Positions 10,888 through 23,400 of a stretch of DNA of 64,000 bases are shown here, piece after piece. The stretch spans positions 14,245,869 through 14,309,868 of the forward strand of contig NC_088711.1 in assembly GCF_963576615.1 (NCBI RefSeq), read 5' to 3'. The position numbers and the translations under genes were made by a program. The number at the start of each line of letters is the position of its first letter. Positions within the stretch are counted from its first letter, which is position 1. The notes beneath the pieces were generated by a model. The model ran no database searches, had not been told where the DNA came from, and saw only the letters and a program-made list of their open reading frames with translations. Source of the stretch: Watersipora subatra (taxonomy: Eukaryota > Bryozoa > Gymnolaemata > Cheilostomatida > Watersiporidae).

Positions 10888-13530
10888 TCATTTATACTCG
10901 TATTTGCCAGGCTGTTGCGTTATCTATGAATATCATTTTTAGAGTAAAAGCATTTGCAATGTAATATCAACAGATTAACAAAAGATATAGAGATTGAGTA
11001 AAACACCATGAATCTGCATTTTATCAGTTTGTCTGGCAAAGTTATTGCTTTTTCAGGACACAACTCCAGCCTATGACCAAAACATAAGTCATCCTATAGG
11101 CCTACCAAGTATCCCTTGAAGCTCTGATTGATCACTTTCACATATTTGGTGTGAATATCGCAACTAGAGATCATGTGAAATTGAAGATGTCACAATACCT
11201 TAATAAAGATGGCTGTCGTTCAACGAAAAATAAATCACCTATAAAGCTGTCAGGAGCTGCCTGTTGTATTTAAAGCAGGCCAATTTTCATAAGACATCAA
11301 AACACCTGCTTCTGTGTATGTTGGAGGCACTGAATTGGAATTGTTAGACCAAAAAAGCAGTGGATAATGAAGAATGTGGAAAGTGGCTGCAGGGCTATAC
11401 ATGTACTACATTTACCACTTCTTTCAAAAGTGGGCGGGTGTCATGCAAAAGATAAGAAGGTGGTTTGGCTTGCTCGATTGAAAACTCAATATTGACTAAC
11501 GTTTTGGTGACTAGTTTTTAAAATGTGACATTCTAGCAGCTGTCTAGAGTTCTACGTGTGTCAGTTTTAACTGGCTGGTCATTTAAAACTTTGAAGTCTG
11601 TTATTTTTACACGTACATAAGCCATTTTGATCATCAGGCTTCTAGTTTTGAAAGTCCACACGTTTTACATTACATAAAAAGTGAATGAGAATAGTATTAA
11701 TCTATTTATATTCACACAATGGTTGACAATTGACTGGGTATCTTTCTACACACCTTAATCAGGAAAAGACAATTCCGTAAGACAACGCTGCAACCATGAT
11801 GAAGGTGTAAACACTTAATATTATTAACATTAAAAGTTGTATTTTAATTGTGTGATGCCATTGAATGCAATAACACTGCACAGTTGTTTCATAAACAAAA
11901 AACATAAGTTTTTTAAAAAATAAAACAGACAATTTTGTTAATGATCGATTGATACGTCATTGGCTTGTCAGTGCATTTCTATTAAAATGAAGAAAAAAAA
12001 AAAACCATATAAGAACCTTATTTTTGGTTGATTATGTGAGGCAGGGAGGTCTGATGACACAATGTGAGCTATGGTATGATTTTGAGATTTGATTGGTTAA
12101 ACCTTTATTACTTTGCGAGCAAAAATGGTAGAGCTATAGAAAATTGTAGAATACAGGATCTTTCTGGTTTAAAATTCAATTTGTAGATTATATAAAAAAA
12201 TTAAATCAAAGCAAATAGTCTCAGCAGCTGAAAAGAGCATAATTTCTTTCATCAATAAGATTCAAATCTGCAAAAAAGGTAGCATGCTAATGTGAACCTT
12301 TTGTGATAGATTTGAAAAACACGTACTAATTATGGTTGGTCTTTAATTTGTCTATGGCCGATAAAATAATCTACATCAAACGTGAAATTAGTTTTGTAAA
12401 CTCCGGTGAGTCAATATACCTTCGCCGAGTTGGGTGAAAAGTATGGCTTTTTCTCTTGCTGGACTTCATTAAAGTCAACAGATAATTGGGTATGTAATTC
12501 ATGGGCTTATATAATATTAGAGTAAGTGTAAGAATATAAGAAACTGCTATTTCATCACGATTTTAAGCAGTGTCTATTCTTACTAAGTAAAGAATAGGGC
12601 TTGCGATTGTACCGTGCTTTCGGTAGCGTTAGAAAGATAAAGTTAGCATCTATGGTTGCGTGCAGAATATATGTTGAATAATACAATGATAGTTACATGT
12701 TGAAATATAAAACTGATGATTAAATTTGATACTTGTTCAACTGAAAACTACTTGAAGAAGTTGTCATACAGAAAAATACACTACTCGCTGCTGTTCGATC
12801 TAAGACTAAATACAAGTTTCACGGTCGTCACAGCAGGTAGTAATAGTACTACTTGCCGTTTTCACAGGTTGCAATGTTTTTTCATTAGATTACAGTTTCA
12901 AAATCCGTCTTCAGCTTTCAGTGTAGCATAAACCCAATATACATCCGGTGTACGCGACTTACCTGGCAGAGATCAACATGAATAGCTGTCATGAACTAGG
13001 TCGTTGGATAGCCTACAATTATTTTGCGTTCGCTGGCAATAGCCATTCAAAATCACCGTCTATGTTAGCTTAAGTTTCGATAATCAAGAAAATACAATGA
13101 ATGTGTAATCGGAGCCGTATAACCGCGCGAGCGGAATGTTAGAACAGGTTTTTCCAAACGAATTAGGAATTGTCTTTTTGTTATTGTAAGTGCAGCCATA
13201 ATTCCATATGCCCTAGCCAAAACTTTTATTTTAATAGCCAGTTAGTCAAGATGATAATATCTAGATTTTCCATCAAATTTAATTCCCATTAAATTCCCAA
13301 CTAAAACGACTAACCATTGCTGATTTGACACTGTTCCATTATAGTACAGTAAATTACTGTGCTCAAATATTATGGTTTCGCGTCATAGTCTCTCTTGGAA
13401 CATACATACATGTACTTAAATGCCATTAATATTATAGCTTGTTTTTATATGTGTTACAATAATGTGATTCAAGTTCTATCAATCATTGTAACGTGTTGTA
13501 TGGATATACTGCAAAAACAAGATACCAACA
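10888..13530. other. Intergenic region upstream of METTL9
   Basis: About 2.6 kb of AT-rich sequence in which I see no exon with family resemblance, no strong tandem repeat and no transposon terminus. The right-hand part near 10,890-11,000 presumably contains the METTL9 promoter, but no TATA box or CpG-rich stretch stands out. Confidence 0.45.
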
Positions 13531-13534
13531 GCAG

Positions 13535-13722
13535 ACTGACCTGCCAACCCAAGAGTGGGGCAATGCGTGAGATTTTGTTTTGGGGCAATTGATGTATCAA
13601 TGATAGTATATATAAAATTGTGGAAATTGGGGCAAAAATCTCACGCATTTCTCGTGCATTTTCATTTTTTCTTTGGGGTGATTGCGTGAGTCTCACGCCC
13701 AAAGCGTGAGAGTTGGCAGGTA
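13535..13722. mobile_element. Short MITE with CTGCCAAC termini
   Basis: The segment starts CTGCCAAC and ends with the complement GTTGGCAG. Inside, GCGTGAGATTTTG near the left end pairs with AAAATCTCACGC further right, and a second hairpin (GCGTGAG...CTCACGC) lies near the right end. The whole unit can fold on itself. It has no coding capacity, as expected for a miniature inverted-repeat element. The target duplication was not identified with certainty. Confidence 0.6.
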
Positions 13723-14053
13723 TGACCAACAGTGAAGGTAGCCAGACCACAAGATGAGCATATAATACTTGCAAGCAGCAAGACGCCCAAAGACATTAAA
13801 AGACTCAATAATTAGAAAATGTCAAAACCAAATTAGAAACTTCAAATTTGGAAGAAATCAATCATAGAAATTGCCTCAACACCAGATGGAGAATATGCCA
13901 AAGGGAAGTCGAAGCAATTAAACCTACCAACCACCATCATCAAAAAGCCACTCAAGAAACATTAGAGACGAGTCAAATGAGTCACATACAGATCTGCCAC
14001 TCCTGTCAAACATGACATAGACACCAGGAGTAAGTCACGAGCTCCACCCTACA

Positions 14054-14620
14054 TGTTGACATCACGTGCACCAGCTGAAGACTTACGCAAACAAGATATC
14101 TTCACACGCCTGACAGAAAGCATTGAACCTTAACACTCAACCTACACACACAGGCTAACCATCCCACATGCCAGACATCTATAAAAGAGAACAGCTCCAA
14201 TGACTCAATATCTCTATCCCCATCTCTATCTCCGGCTCTAGCTTGAGCTCTGGCTCTCTCTCTCCTCGAGGGCCTCCTTGGACGCTTTCCCATCTGCCTG
14301 ATGAGGAGCCTCTCTCTCTCTTTTCTCTACCAATAGAGCCTCATTCTCCTCCACCAGCTGAGCCTCCTCTACGCCACTATCTCAACTGCCAACACTCTCT
14401 ACCTATGACCTCTCACGACTCTCGTTTGACTGTCGAAACTAACAACTGTATAGGACTGATCAACAAGCATAGACGACTGTTCGAGTAAGGATGTAACTTT
14501 CATTAGTTATTCTAATTGTTTTGTTATATTATTGTTTTAGAATTTTGTTAGTCATGTATTTTAATTGTTTGACTTATAGAATAAAGAAGTAACTTGTACT
14601 GGTAAATATCAGCATAACTT
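14054..14620 (+). mobile_element. Possible solo LTR (TATA box and poly(A) signal, no gene)
   Basis: This stretch opens with TGTTGACATCACGTG and contains TATAAAAG at 14180-14187, a C/T-rich transcribed-looking segment (about 14,200-14,420) and AATAAA at 14580-14585. That order is what a long terminal repeat provides. No second copy is present in the window and the ends are not defined, so this could instead be an unrelated pol II promoter or a decayed gene. The 270 bp to its left (about 13,780-14,050) look protein-like in one frame but contain stops. Confidence 0.3.
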
Positions 14621-14746
14621 ACAATAGCTTAACACCTTCACTAATCCTGAACCAGTAATAATTAAATTAGTTCCCAAAGTTTAGTAAAAGTGCACAAACT
14701 AAACTAAGGATGAATAAAGGATGACTAAGCTCTTCATCCGTAATAA

Positions 14747-15190
14747 CGTTATAGATTTGCTAAACTTAGCTATTTCTAATAGCCTTATGCATCAAGCTAT
14801 CCTGGAATTAGCGTAGGAATATGCAAGCCAGCTTTCATGGAAGGTTAATGGACTATCACATAACGCTGTATATAAGGATATGTAAGCCAGTGTACAGCGA
14901 GATGGGTAAGAATATGTAACGAAGAAAGATACCCTAGTGAGACAGAAGAACACAGAGCACGAGATACTGTCTACAAGCGACGAAACTATATATGGACATT
15001 CGTGGATTATTTGAACATTAACTCATCTCTCTGCAGCTTTAGCTTGCGTAATAAAAAGCCATACTCATTCACCAGTCATCTTGCTTGCAACAATTATAGC
15101 TGTGCATGAGAGCTAATACTCATTCTGTATAAGACAACTTGTAACCAGAACCCACTTGCAAGTGGATATTCAGCGCTGACTTTTGCAACA
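14747..15190 (+). repeat. 5' LTR of the gag-only element
   Basis: It matches 16663-17113 over its full length with scattered substitutions and small indels. It contains TATATAAGG at about 14870, a promoter-like site, and AATAAAAAG near 15050, a poly(A)-signal-like site. Confidence 0.8.
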
Positions 15191-15313
15191 TTGGTGGCAG
15201 CAGTAGGGTATCTGTAATCTTGTTGCTACTAAAATTTTAGCTGTACGCACAGCCTAGTAATTGTTAGACTGCTTGCTGGAGAAAGACACTGAGAAAGAGG
15301 CAAAGACTCCAGA

Positions 15314-16115
15314 ATGTCTACTAATCCATTCCTGCCAATCAGTAACCCATTCTTGGGTGCAGCTAATCCATTTGCTAATACTGCAGAGAAACAGCCAAAG
15401 CAGGTCATGCACTCCGATACATCAGTACACATCGATGGGGCAACCTTCATTGACGATATGTACCAGAAATATGTGTTGGAACTGCAAGACAGACAGGCTG
15501 CCAGCAATGGCATATCATCTCCAGCAGAAGATGAATTAGCTGGGCTAAAACCAGTGCGATCACCAAGAGATCTTCCTAAAGTTACCCAAATAGACAGTTT
15601 GAGCAGTGTTAGCTGCGGGACTGTAGAACACTACACTGACTGCAATGAGACAAACCTATGTAGCCTATGTGCTACGTGTAATTTCACAAGAATTGGCTGA
15701 ACAGACCAAGTTGATAAATGATCAGTCTGCCAGAATTGCTGCTCTGGAACAAAAGACACAAAGCGATAACAAAACCAACAGAAAATCTTAAAGAGTGAAG
15801 TGTTGTTTCCGATGTGGAGACTACTCACATCTAATAAGGAGTTGTATGGCACCAAAGAAAAGGTCACAGCCATCCATAAGCTTTAATCAAGAGAAACCAC
15901 AAAGGTTCGCTCCTAAGATTATGAGTAAATTGGTGGAGCCTGTGCATTATGCCAGTTACAACAAATCAGATAAATCATGCAAAAGAACAAGGGTAAGCCA
16001 TGCGGACAGGACTGCCACTACCTTGACGCTCGATGTTCCAGGAATGGAGGAGCAGCTGCATGTCAGTTCAGATAAATGGCTTCAATTTGCATCAGCAAAG
16101 GATGTTGGGGGCTAA
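15314..16115 (+). pseudogene. Frameshifted gag with a CCHC zinc knuckle
   Basis: The first frame (15314-15700) starts MSTNPFLPISNPF, with repeated NPF triplets, and ends at a stop. The coding signal moves to another frame around 15670-15785, giving a short heptad-like stretch (LINDQSARIAALEQK) that ends at a further stop. It moves again to 15795-16115. That last frame carries CFRCGDYSHLIRSC, a perfect C-x2-C-x4-H-x4-C zinc knuckle as found in retroelement nucleocapsids, followed by a basic region. At least two disruptions make an intact product from this copy unlikely. Confidence 0.65.
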
Positions 16116-16662
16116 ACAAAAGCAATGCCAGTCAAGGCTCACACATTGCAAAAGACATCCACGAAATCATGCTGGGCATAACTCTTACGGCAACAGTAGT
16201 CCTTTCACAGGAAAGGTACAGCATTATGGAGCAACCAGTAACTTTCGCAAGCATTAGACTGCTAGCGCAGCTGGTCACAGCAGATTGTATTTGAGTAGCA
16301 AAGCTACTCATGCACCTGCAACAGCCTATCAGCTGCATGCTAAAAAATATGCAAAGCAACATCATGACTACAAAAATACACTGGAATCTTGCCTTTATGA
16401 AGTTGCCCAGAAAAGAATGCAGTTCAATGCCGCTATGTGAAGCTGCTTCTCAAATATAATGACCTGAAGTATCACTTCGGCCAAAAGAACACTCTAACAA
16501 TATCCTAGTTGAATAAGAAAACAAATTACGCTATAAAGACAATTAAGCGCTGTAACCTAAGGATGCAACAAGGTTGTCACTATTGGACTTGAATCCATAC
16601 TTGCCTTATTGACGCTGGTAAGCCAATATTTTAATACTGGCACCGCATGTAGAGGCGGAGTA

Positions 16663-17113
16663 TGTTATGGATTTGCTAAACTCAGCTATTTCTAATAGCC
16701 TTATGCATCAAGCTATCCTGGGATTAGCATAGTAATATGCAAGCCAGCTTTTATGGAAAGCCAATGGACTATCACATAACACTGTATATAAGGAAATGTA
16801 AGCCAGTGTATAACGGGATGGGGAAGAATATGTAATGGAGGAAGATACCCTAGTGAGACAGAAAAACAAAGAGCACAGAGCACAAGATACTGTCTACAAG
16901 TGACGAAACTATATATGGACATTTGTGGATTATTTGAACTTTAACTCATCTCTGTGCAGCTTTAGCTTGCGTAATAAAGAGCCATACTCATTCACCCGTC
17001 ATCTTGCTTGCAACAATTATAGTTTTGCATGAGAGCTAATAATACTCATTCGGTATAAGACAACTTGTAACCAGAATCCACTTGCAAGTGGGTAGTCTGC
17101 GCTGACTTCCACA
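16663..17113 (+). repeat. 3' LTR of the gag-only element
   Basis: Second copy of the LTR, beginning TGTTATGG and ending ACA. Its end lies about 270 bp beyond the poly(A) signal of the GABA-B-type gene on the opposite strand. The element therefore sits just downstream of that gene and does not interrupt it. Confidence 0.8.
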
Positions 17114-17384
17114 CCAATACAACGAGTTTCTGTTGCAGTCTAATAACTAGTCAAAGAAGCTGTTAAGGCTGATCCTAACTCAAACTTTTTGCATCTGGAA
17201 ATTGCTATACCGATTGGAATATGGGTGTGGTCAACTTAACTGCAAATGCCAAATCTATCAGATCATCAGGTTTATGACACCATTTGCATAAATTTTGTTC
17301 ATGTAGTTCACAAAATTGTAATGATTTAAAATGAATGTTTTATGCATTGAACTGACATTAGAATAAGACAAAGTTTTATCAAAT

Positions 17385-17390
17385 TTTATT
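17385..17390 (-). terminator. Poly(A) signal of the GABA-B-type receptor gene
   Basis: AATAAA on the minus strand, 19 nt beyond the stop codon at 17412-17410. It is the first such hexamer after the stop and implies a very short 3' UTR. Use of a more distal signal is possible. Confidence 0.5.
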
Positions 17391-17409
17391 AAATTACTAT
17401 AAATATCTG

Positions 17410-20400
17410 TTAAACATGGGTTGATTTTTGTAGATCTAAAAATTTGCAAAGGTTATCTTCATTGAGTTGTACTTCACAAGTAGAATTAAGCAAATGTTCA
17501 ACATCAACTGTGGTTGTGCTCGAATGGTTCTCAGATAAATGTATGGAAGCATCTAAGCCACTCCATTCATCATCACATACACCTGCAACAAAACGAACAT
17601 TCTGTTTGTCATTATCTTGTAACTCAAGCTAACTGTGTGTACTAACTGCCATAACTTTTGCTTCAATCCACATTAGTTTAGCAAATTGATTTAATGTTTC
17701 CTGCAACAAGTTTAGATTATTGGAAAAATAATGTCTGACTTACATCTAGTGTGGATTAATCACGGCTGATCCTGTAATGTTTGGTCTAGTCAGCATTCAA
17801 AATGACGGTGTGGCACCTATCATTTGACTATTGCTCCCGTTTACCAACACAATGCTTTCGGTTTCCAAGTATTTATCATAGTTGTGCCAGGACTTATTTT
17901 TGCGTGGTTCTAAATGATTATATATTATAGAATTCATATTTTACTACCTGCCCTTGACCAGTCACATTAGCCATTACATTGCTTGACTAGTAAAGCAAGT
18001 TTTTATGGTATGATAATACATGTTACAAGATTTACTTTGAGTTCATTAACAAGACGGCGATTTAATTATACTAGGCTCATAGTGATATTCATAAACTTCC
18101 GATTGCAAGCATCAATTAATATCATTAATGTTCACTTCTGGTTATAAATGGCCACATAACAAAATATATCAATTCATTGCACGGTTTCTGAATTTAAATT
18201 GTGCTGCATGAAGGTGGCAAAAAGCTTGGACCATCTCATCTTCACCACAAATCTGCATTCATTAGCAAACTGTACCTTCTATTGATTGTTCTGATGTATT
18301 ACTGTCTCCATTAGAGGGAAGTTTTTGTGTTTCCATTTTTTCTATTTGTTTATTCAGCTGCTCCCATGTTGCTGAAAGCTAAAAATGTCATGTAGAAGTA
18401 AATGCTATTTATTGTCGCAATAATAAATCTCGAAATATTACTTTTGCAAAAGTTTAGCTAATTCTCTATCTTGCAAACCAGAAGGTCGATTAAAAGGATT
18501 GGATGTGTAGCATTAAACGTATTCAATGTTCAACATCAAATGCAACATATGGTATACTGATAATGTATGCATATCTTATTTGCTTAAGAACTGAAAACAA
18601 CAATGCCGTCAGTTAGTGAAAACATCATTGCTGTTTGGACTTGGTGACATGTCTGAGCTAGAAACTCAGACAGGCGAATAGCAAAAGGTATGATTGGATT
18701 AGTGGTGTTCGATTTTATCGCTTATCATTTTTAAATAACCAAAAATTGCATTTCCAAACAACTTCTGCTAATAAAACTTAAGGTAAAGAAAAAGGTTCAA
18801 AACTATTTTATAGGAAACACAAATAAACTCAGTTTAAGTGTATATAATTGATTATACATAATAAGAGTACTGGTCATGCCAGATGCAGCAACATTCTAAA
18901 ATAACTTGAAGCTTACTGTGAAGGCAAGAAATTGGTATTGCAGAGCAAGAAAGTGCAAATAGATTAATTAATATAGAAAAATAATTAATGGAAAATGTAG
19001 CAATTTTTTATAGCAATATTTCTATAAAAAATGGTATCATGTTTATCAACATATGATAAGCATACGGCATCTAAATTCAACAGGAACTGCAGGCTTATTT
19101 TTTTAGATAAGATTAAAAATGGATTTCATGTCATTGGCTGTATTTTCAGCTTCATTACATGTGGTTACTATTTGTCAGATAGTTTAAGCAGCATTTATCA
19201 ATACCGAGTATATACATACTTACCTGTTCTGATTGGTAAGAACAGCTTTGGTTATGTACAACACACTTATTTAGAGAGGGTAAATAGCATTGTAGTAGTC
19301 ATCTTCTGATATGTACACTGACAAAAGCAGGCTTTTTACCTTGCAATCTTTTGAACCCATTTTGGCTCACCTTTTCAAGCCTTTTTAGAAGAGAGTTATT
19401 TTCTTGTTCAATAGCCAGTAAGTTAACTTCTAGTTTGGAACTGTTCTGTCTACTCATAGCTGAGCTTGTCGATTTTTTAGCCTTTATTTTTACTCGAGGT
19501 CTTCTTGCATTTTCTTGAAAATTAGTCCGTCGAAGATGTGTTACCTAATAAAATAGTGTATGTTTATCATATTCTTGCCTACAGTCGTATATATGCAAAA
19601 AAACATTTTGTACATTGGTGGCAGAAAACGTTAGCCTTACCTTAGGTACAAAGACGAGGCAGAGTGTTGTCGAGGTGCAAACGATAATAAGCAGGCCAAC
19701 TACTAGATAGGCTTCGTCCGGTTTGTCACTCAGTATTTGAGATATAGCAACAGCTGTGCCACACATTATCACTACATTGTACACACTCAAACCTATAAAT
19801 TTAGAGTCGTTCAATGCAGCAACCGTCACCTTTCTTGTGTTCCATGCGAACCAGCAGCCTGCCACCTGAGTAATTATGAGAGAACATCGGTGAACAGTTG
19901 TGCATATCAGAGGTTTTATCATTTTAAATCATAAAACACTATTCAGCTTTTCCATGTGAGTTTTGGTTATATTCACCTCAAGATAAAAATTTTAAAATTG
20001 TCCATAATGATATTCTGATATCAACATACTTTATGTGCTAATATAATTCTAACATATTGTAGTCTATATATACATAGTTCAGCAAAACTTCTATATAAAA
20101 CAAATAGCAAAAATACATGTAGTCCAATAGCACTAGCTATTTCAATCATTTCAAACTTAGTAAATGTTAACTTACCAATAATAGGCCTTTGTAAGCATAG
20201 AAACTTGACGTCCATATATTCATCATATCACTTTTACATGTACATAGTAGAGAGGTGACCAACACTTCATCTATTTTCTGCAAACAGCTACATTTTCTCA
20301 GGACTCAGGTATTCATTAATAGTTTCAAAAGAAGCAGTCATTGCGCTGTAATCATTGAAATCTGTTGAACGTTTTTAATTTATTTCATTGCCAAAGTTTT

Positions 20401-23400
20401 TGCTAATGATTCTGTTGAACTATATGGAGAACCATACGTTCACGGATGTTTATCTTGCGGTAGATACTATACAATATATTTAGTAGGTAATTAAATATAT
20501 TATATTTTTAGTAGCATAAAGCCCAGCATTGCTAGAATTATTTTTCATTACCAACATAAATTATTTCATGACAAAGTCTGTGAACACTTTCATTAAGTAC
20601 AGTTATCCTTAATGCATGGGCAGCCGGATTCTAGATTTTTTAATCAATGGCACATTTCTATAGATAGTGGCACATTTCTATAGATAGTTGCACATTTCTA
20701 TAGGTAGTGGCACATTTCTACAGATAGCGGCACATTTCTATAGCTGGTGGCACATTTCTATAGATAGGGCACATTTTTATAGATAGTGGCACATTTCTAT
20801 AGATAGTAGCAGATATCTATAGATAGTGGCACATTTCTATAGATAGTGGCACATTTCTACAGATAGTGGCACATTTCTACAGATAGTGGCACATTTCTAC
20901 AGTTAGTGGCACATTCTATAGATAGGGCACATTTCTATAGATAGTGGCACATTTCTATAGATAGTGGCACATTTCTATAGATAGTGGCACATTTCTATAG
21001 ATAGTGGCACATTTCTATAGATAGTGGCACATTTCTATAGATAGTGGCACACTTCTATAGATAGTGGCACATTTTTATGTTAAACGAAAGTTCTAATATT
21101 GCCTACTGACCCTGGCATTGCTTGTAGCCGACCTGCTTTTGCGCTTTAAATGAGCTCTTATAACTCTAGCTCAAGTAGATAGTTATATATTTGAAATGGC
21201 AGCCTCTGAAATAGAGCCGACTCAAATATAACTATCTCATGAAACTGAGCAATAAATATTTTAGTCTGTTAATGAAAATCGGTTTTAGTCGGTATTATAA
21301 ATTCTGTTCCCTGATAATGTAAATGGGCATTGATGGAGGCTGACCAACTATTTTTATTACATTAAATAGCTGTTACCTCCTGTTTAAACTCGATCTTCTT
21401 TAGTCGAAGGGGGTCTACCACAGTCCATGTGGTTAAAAGAGCCAGGTCCATGGCTGTCATTCCAACCACTATCAAGGCTAAAGTGTAGTCTTTAATCACC
21501 TGCAAGCATAGCTCATATAAACTCTTTGTTTGCTCTTTCATCCCTGTCTTGTTAATTTTCATGTAAACTTGTATGCATGGGAATCCCGAAAAAATCGTAA
21601 TGAGTAATCAGTATATGAATAAATAATTCGTGAAGTAGCTAGGTGGCTGAGTGTTGTAGGAGTTAGAGTGCTGGACTGTAAATCGGAGTGCCGAAGTTCA
21701 ATTGTGTGCAAAGCAAATTTTTTTTTTCTCTTTTAGCGTGGCTACAGACAGACACTGCTCTTATTATAGTAAATACTAGCCAAACGCCCGGCGTTGTACA
21801 GGCATTAAAAACAGTTTATAAACAACAGCAGGTAATGTAGTTACCTTTGGCTAATTTGAGTAAGCCAGTATCCGCATTGTTAAACTTGCTAACAAGAGCC
21901 ATGAGAGCAAGCTTTAGTGTCGTTGCGCGTTACGCTGAATCGCTATGCGTATTTCAACTGAGGTGCTGACTCATATCGCTCAATGAATCCATTGCATCTC
22001 GTGTAGCCTAATGGGTTAGCTTGTTGCCTTATAAACGGAAAGCTCCGAGATCTAATCTTCTGCGGTACGGATTGTTTATTGTTATTCTAATTGTTATCGC
22101 TGGAAAGGCAAACGACAAACTGAGATTTATATACAGTATATACATTAACTAGCTGTGCTACCCAGCGTTGCCGAGTAATAAGAAAGCCTTTGGTCATAAA
22201 ATTGATTTATATTTAATATATAACAAAATTTGCAATTCTAACTTTCAAACTGCATATCATGAGAAAATTTTTGATGGATAGCCTCTGATGGAACAGTAAC
22301 CTCTTTTAAACACACTTCTATGCAAAAATTGTTATTATTAATTCAACATATTCAACATTATTATTTTGTTTTTTCAGTTCATATTAATTGTATCGAATCA
22401 TCTTTTATTGTAATTGTAGCAAAACAGACTTAATTTAGCTATTACATGCTAATTATTTCACATTTACATTTAAACCTTTTTGTAGACGTTTCATTTTGTT
22501 AATTTATTCAACCTGCACGGAACATTTTATATGTATTATTGTTGTGTGATACCTCAAAAAGCTCCACACCTTCAATACAGCCAAATACTATACATATGTA
22601 GCAACTTATTGCTACTGCTAATCATCAGTAGGGAACCTTCGCATTACTGTCCGTGGAGCAGCTTTAAGATTTTCAAGACAAATATGATACAATAAGACGG
22701 TTGATTACCAACCCGTTTCTGCTTGTGCGGTGAGCTGAAAATGCTGTAAACTCTCCAGGTCTTTGCGAACATGGCTCCGAAGGAGATTGTAAAGCCAATA
22801 GATAAAAACCAAGCATGAGCCTACAAGAGACGAGTTACGGTCAGCGATTTATGCGTAGCTTGGTTATTGTGTTGAGAATTATTCCCACCAATTGAGACTT
22901 CGATGCGCAGTTGCTTCATTCTAGATTGTTTATTCTCTTGATTTACAAGTTTGAATTTAAACATAACTATTTTCTATATCAAATAGGCCAGTAAAAATGT
23001 CCAAGCTACATATTTTAGTTCCAAAGTATAGTTTGCAAGATGAAATGTTTCAATCGTTTAATTTCTCATGATGGTCACACTGAAATTCTATAGTTTTTTA
23101 AAAGTGGCTACAGGAGAACAGCACTGACATAAAAGGAGTTCTGTAAATTTTTAAAAATTGTGCTGATATAAGGTTTTTTTTCATAATAAGATATATGCAT
23201 ATAAATTCTGATTTGTTGATTACTTCATTTATCGTTGTCAGCATAATTTAGTGATTAGCTGAAGCATGTTGCAAAATTTGCAAGTGTTTTAAAAACCATG
23301 ATACTAGTACTAGGTATATACTGATGTAGTTTTACCAACGAAGATGCGACAAATTATAAAGAAATGATGTGTGTTAGTTTTTTCCAAATAATAATCTCTA

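Larger units (their letters stand above)
14747..17113 (+). mobile_element. Non-autonomous, gag-only LTR retrotransposon
   Basis: Two direct repeats of about 445 bp enclose 1.47 kb of internal DNA: left 14747-15190, right 16663-17113. The right copy begins TGTTATGGATTTGC and ends ACA, and the left begins with the variant CGTTATAGATTTGC. Directly after the left LTR comes TGGTGGCAGCAG (from about 15192), the expected position and TGG start of a tRNA primer binding site. A purine-rich stretch, GTAGAGGCGGAGTA, precedes the right LTR. The interior holds only a broken gag. There is no room for, and no trace of, protease, reverse transcriptase or integrase. The LTRs differ at many positions, so the insertion is not recent. 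No clear target duplication was found. Confidence 0.8.
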
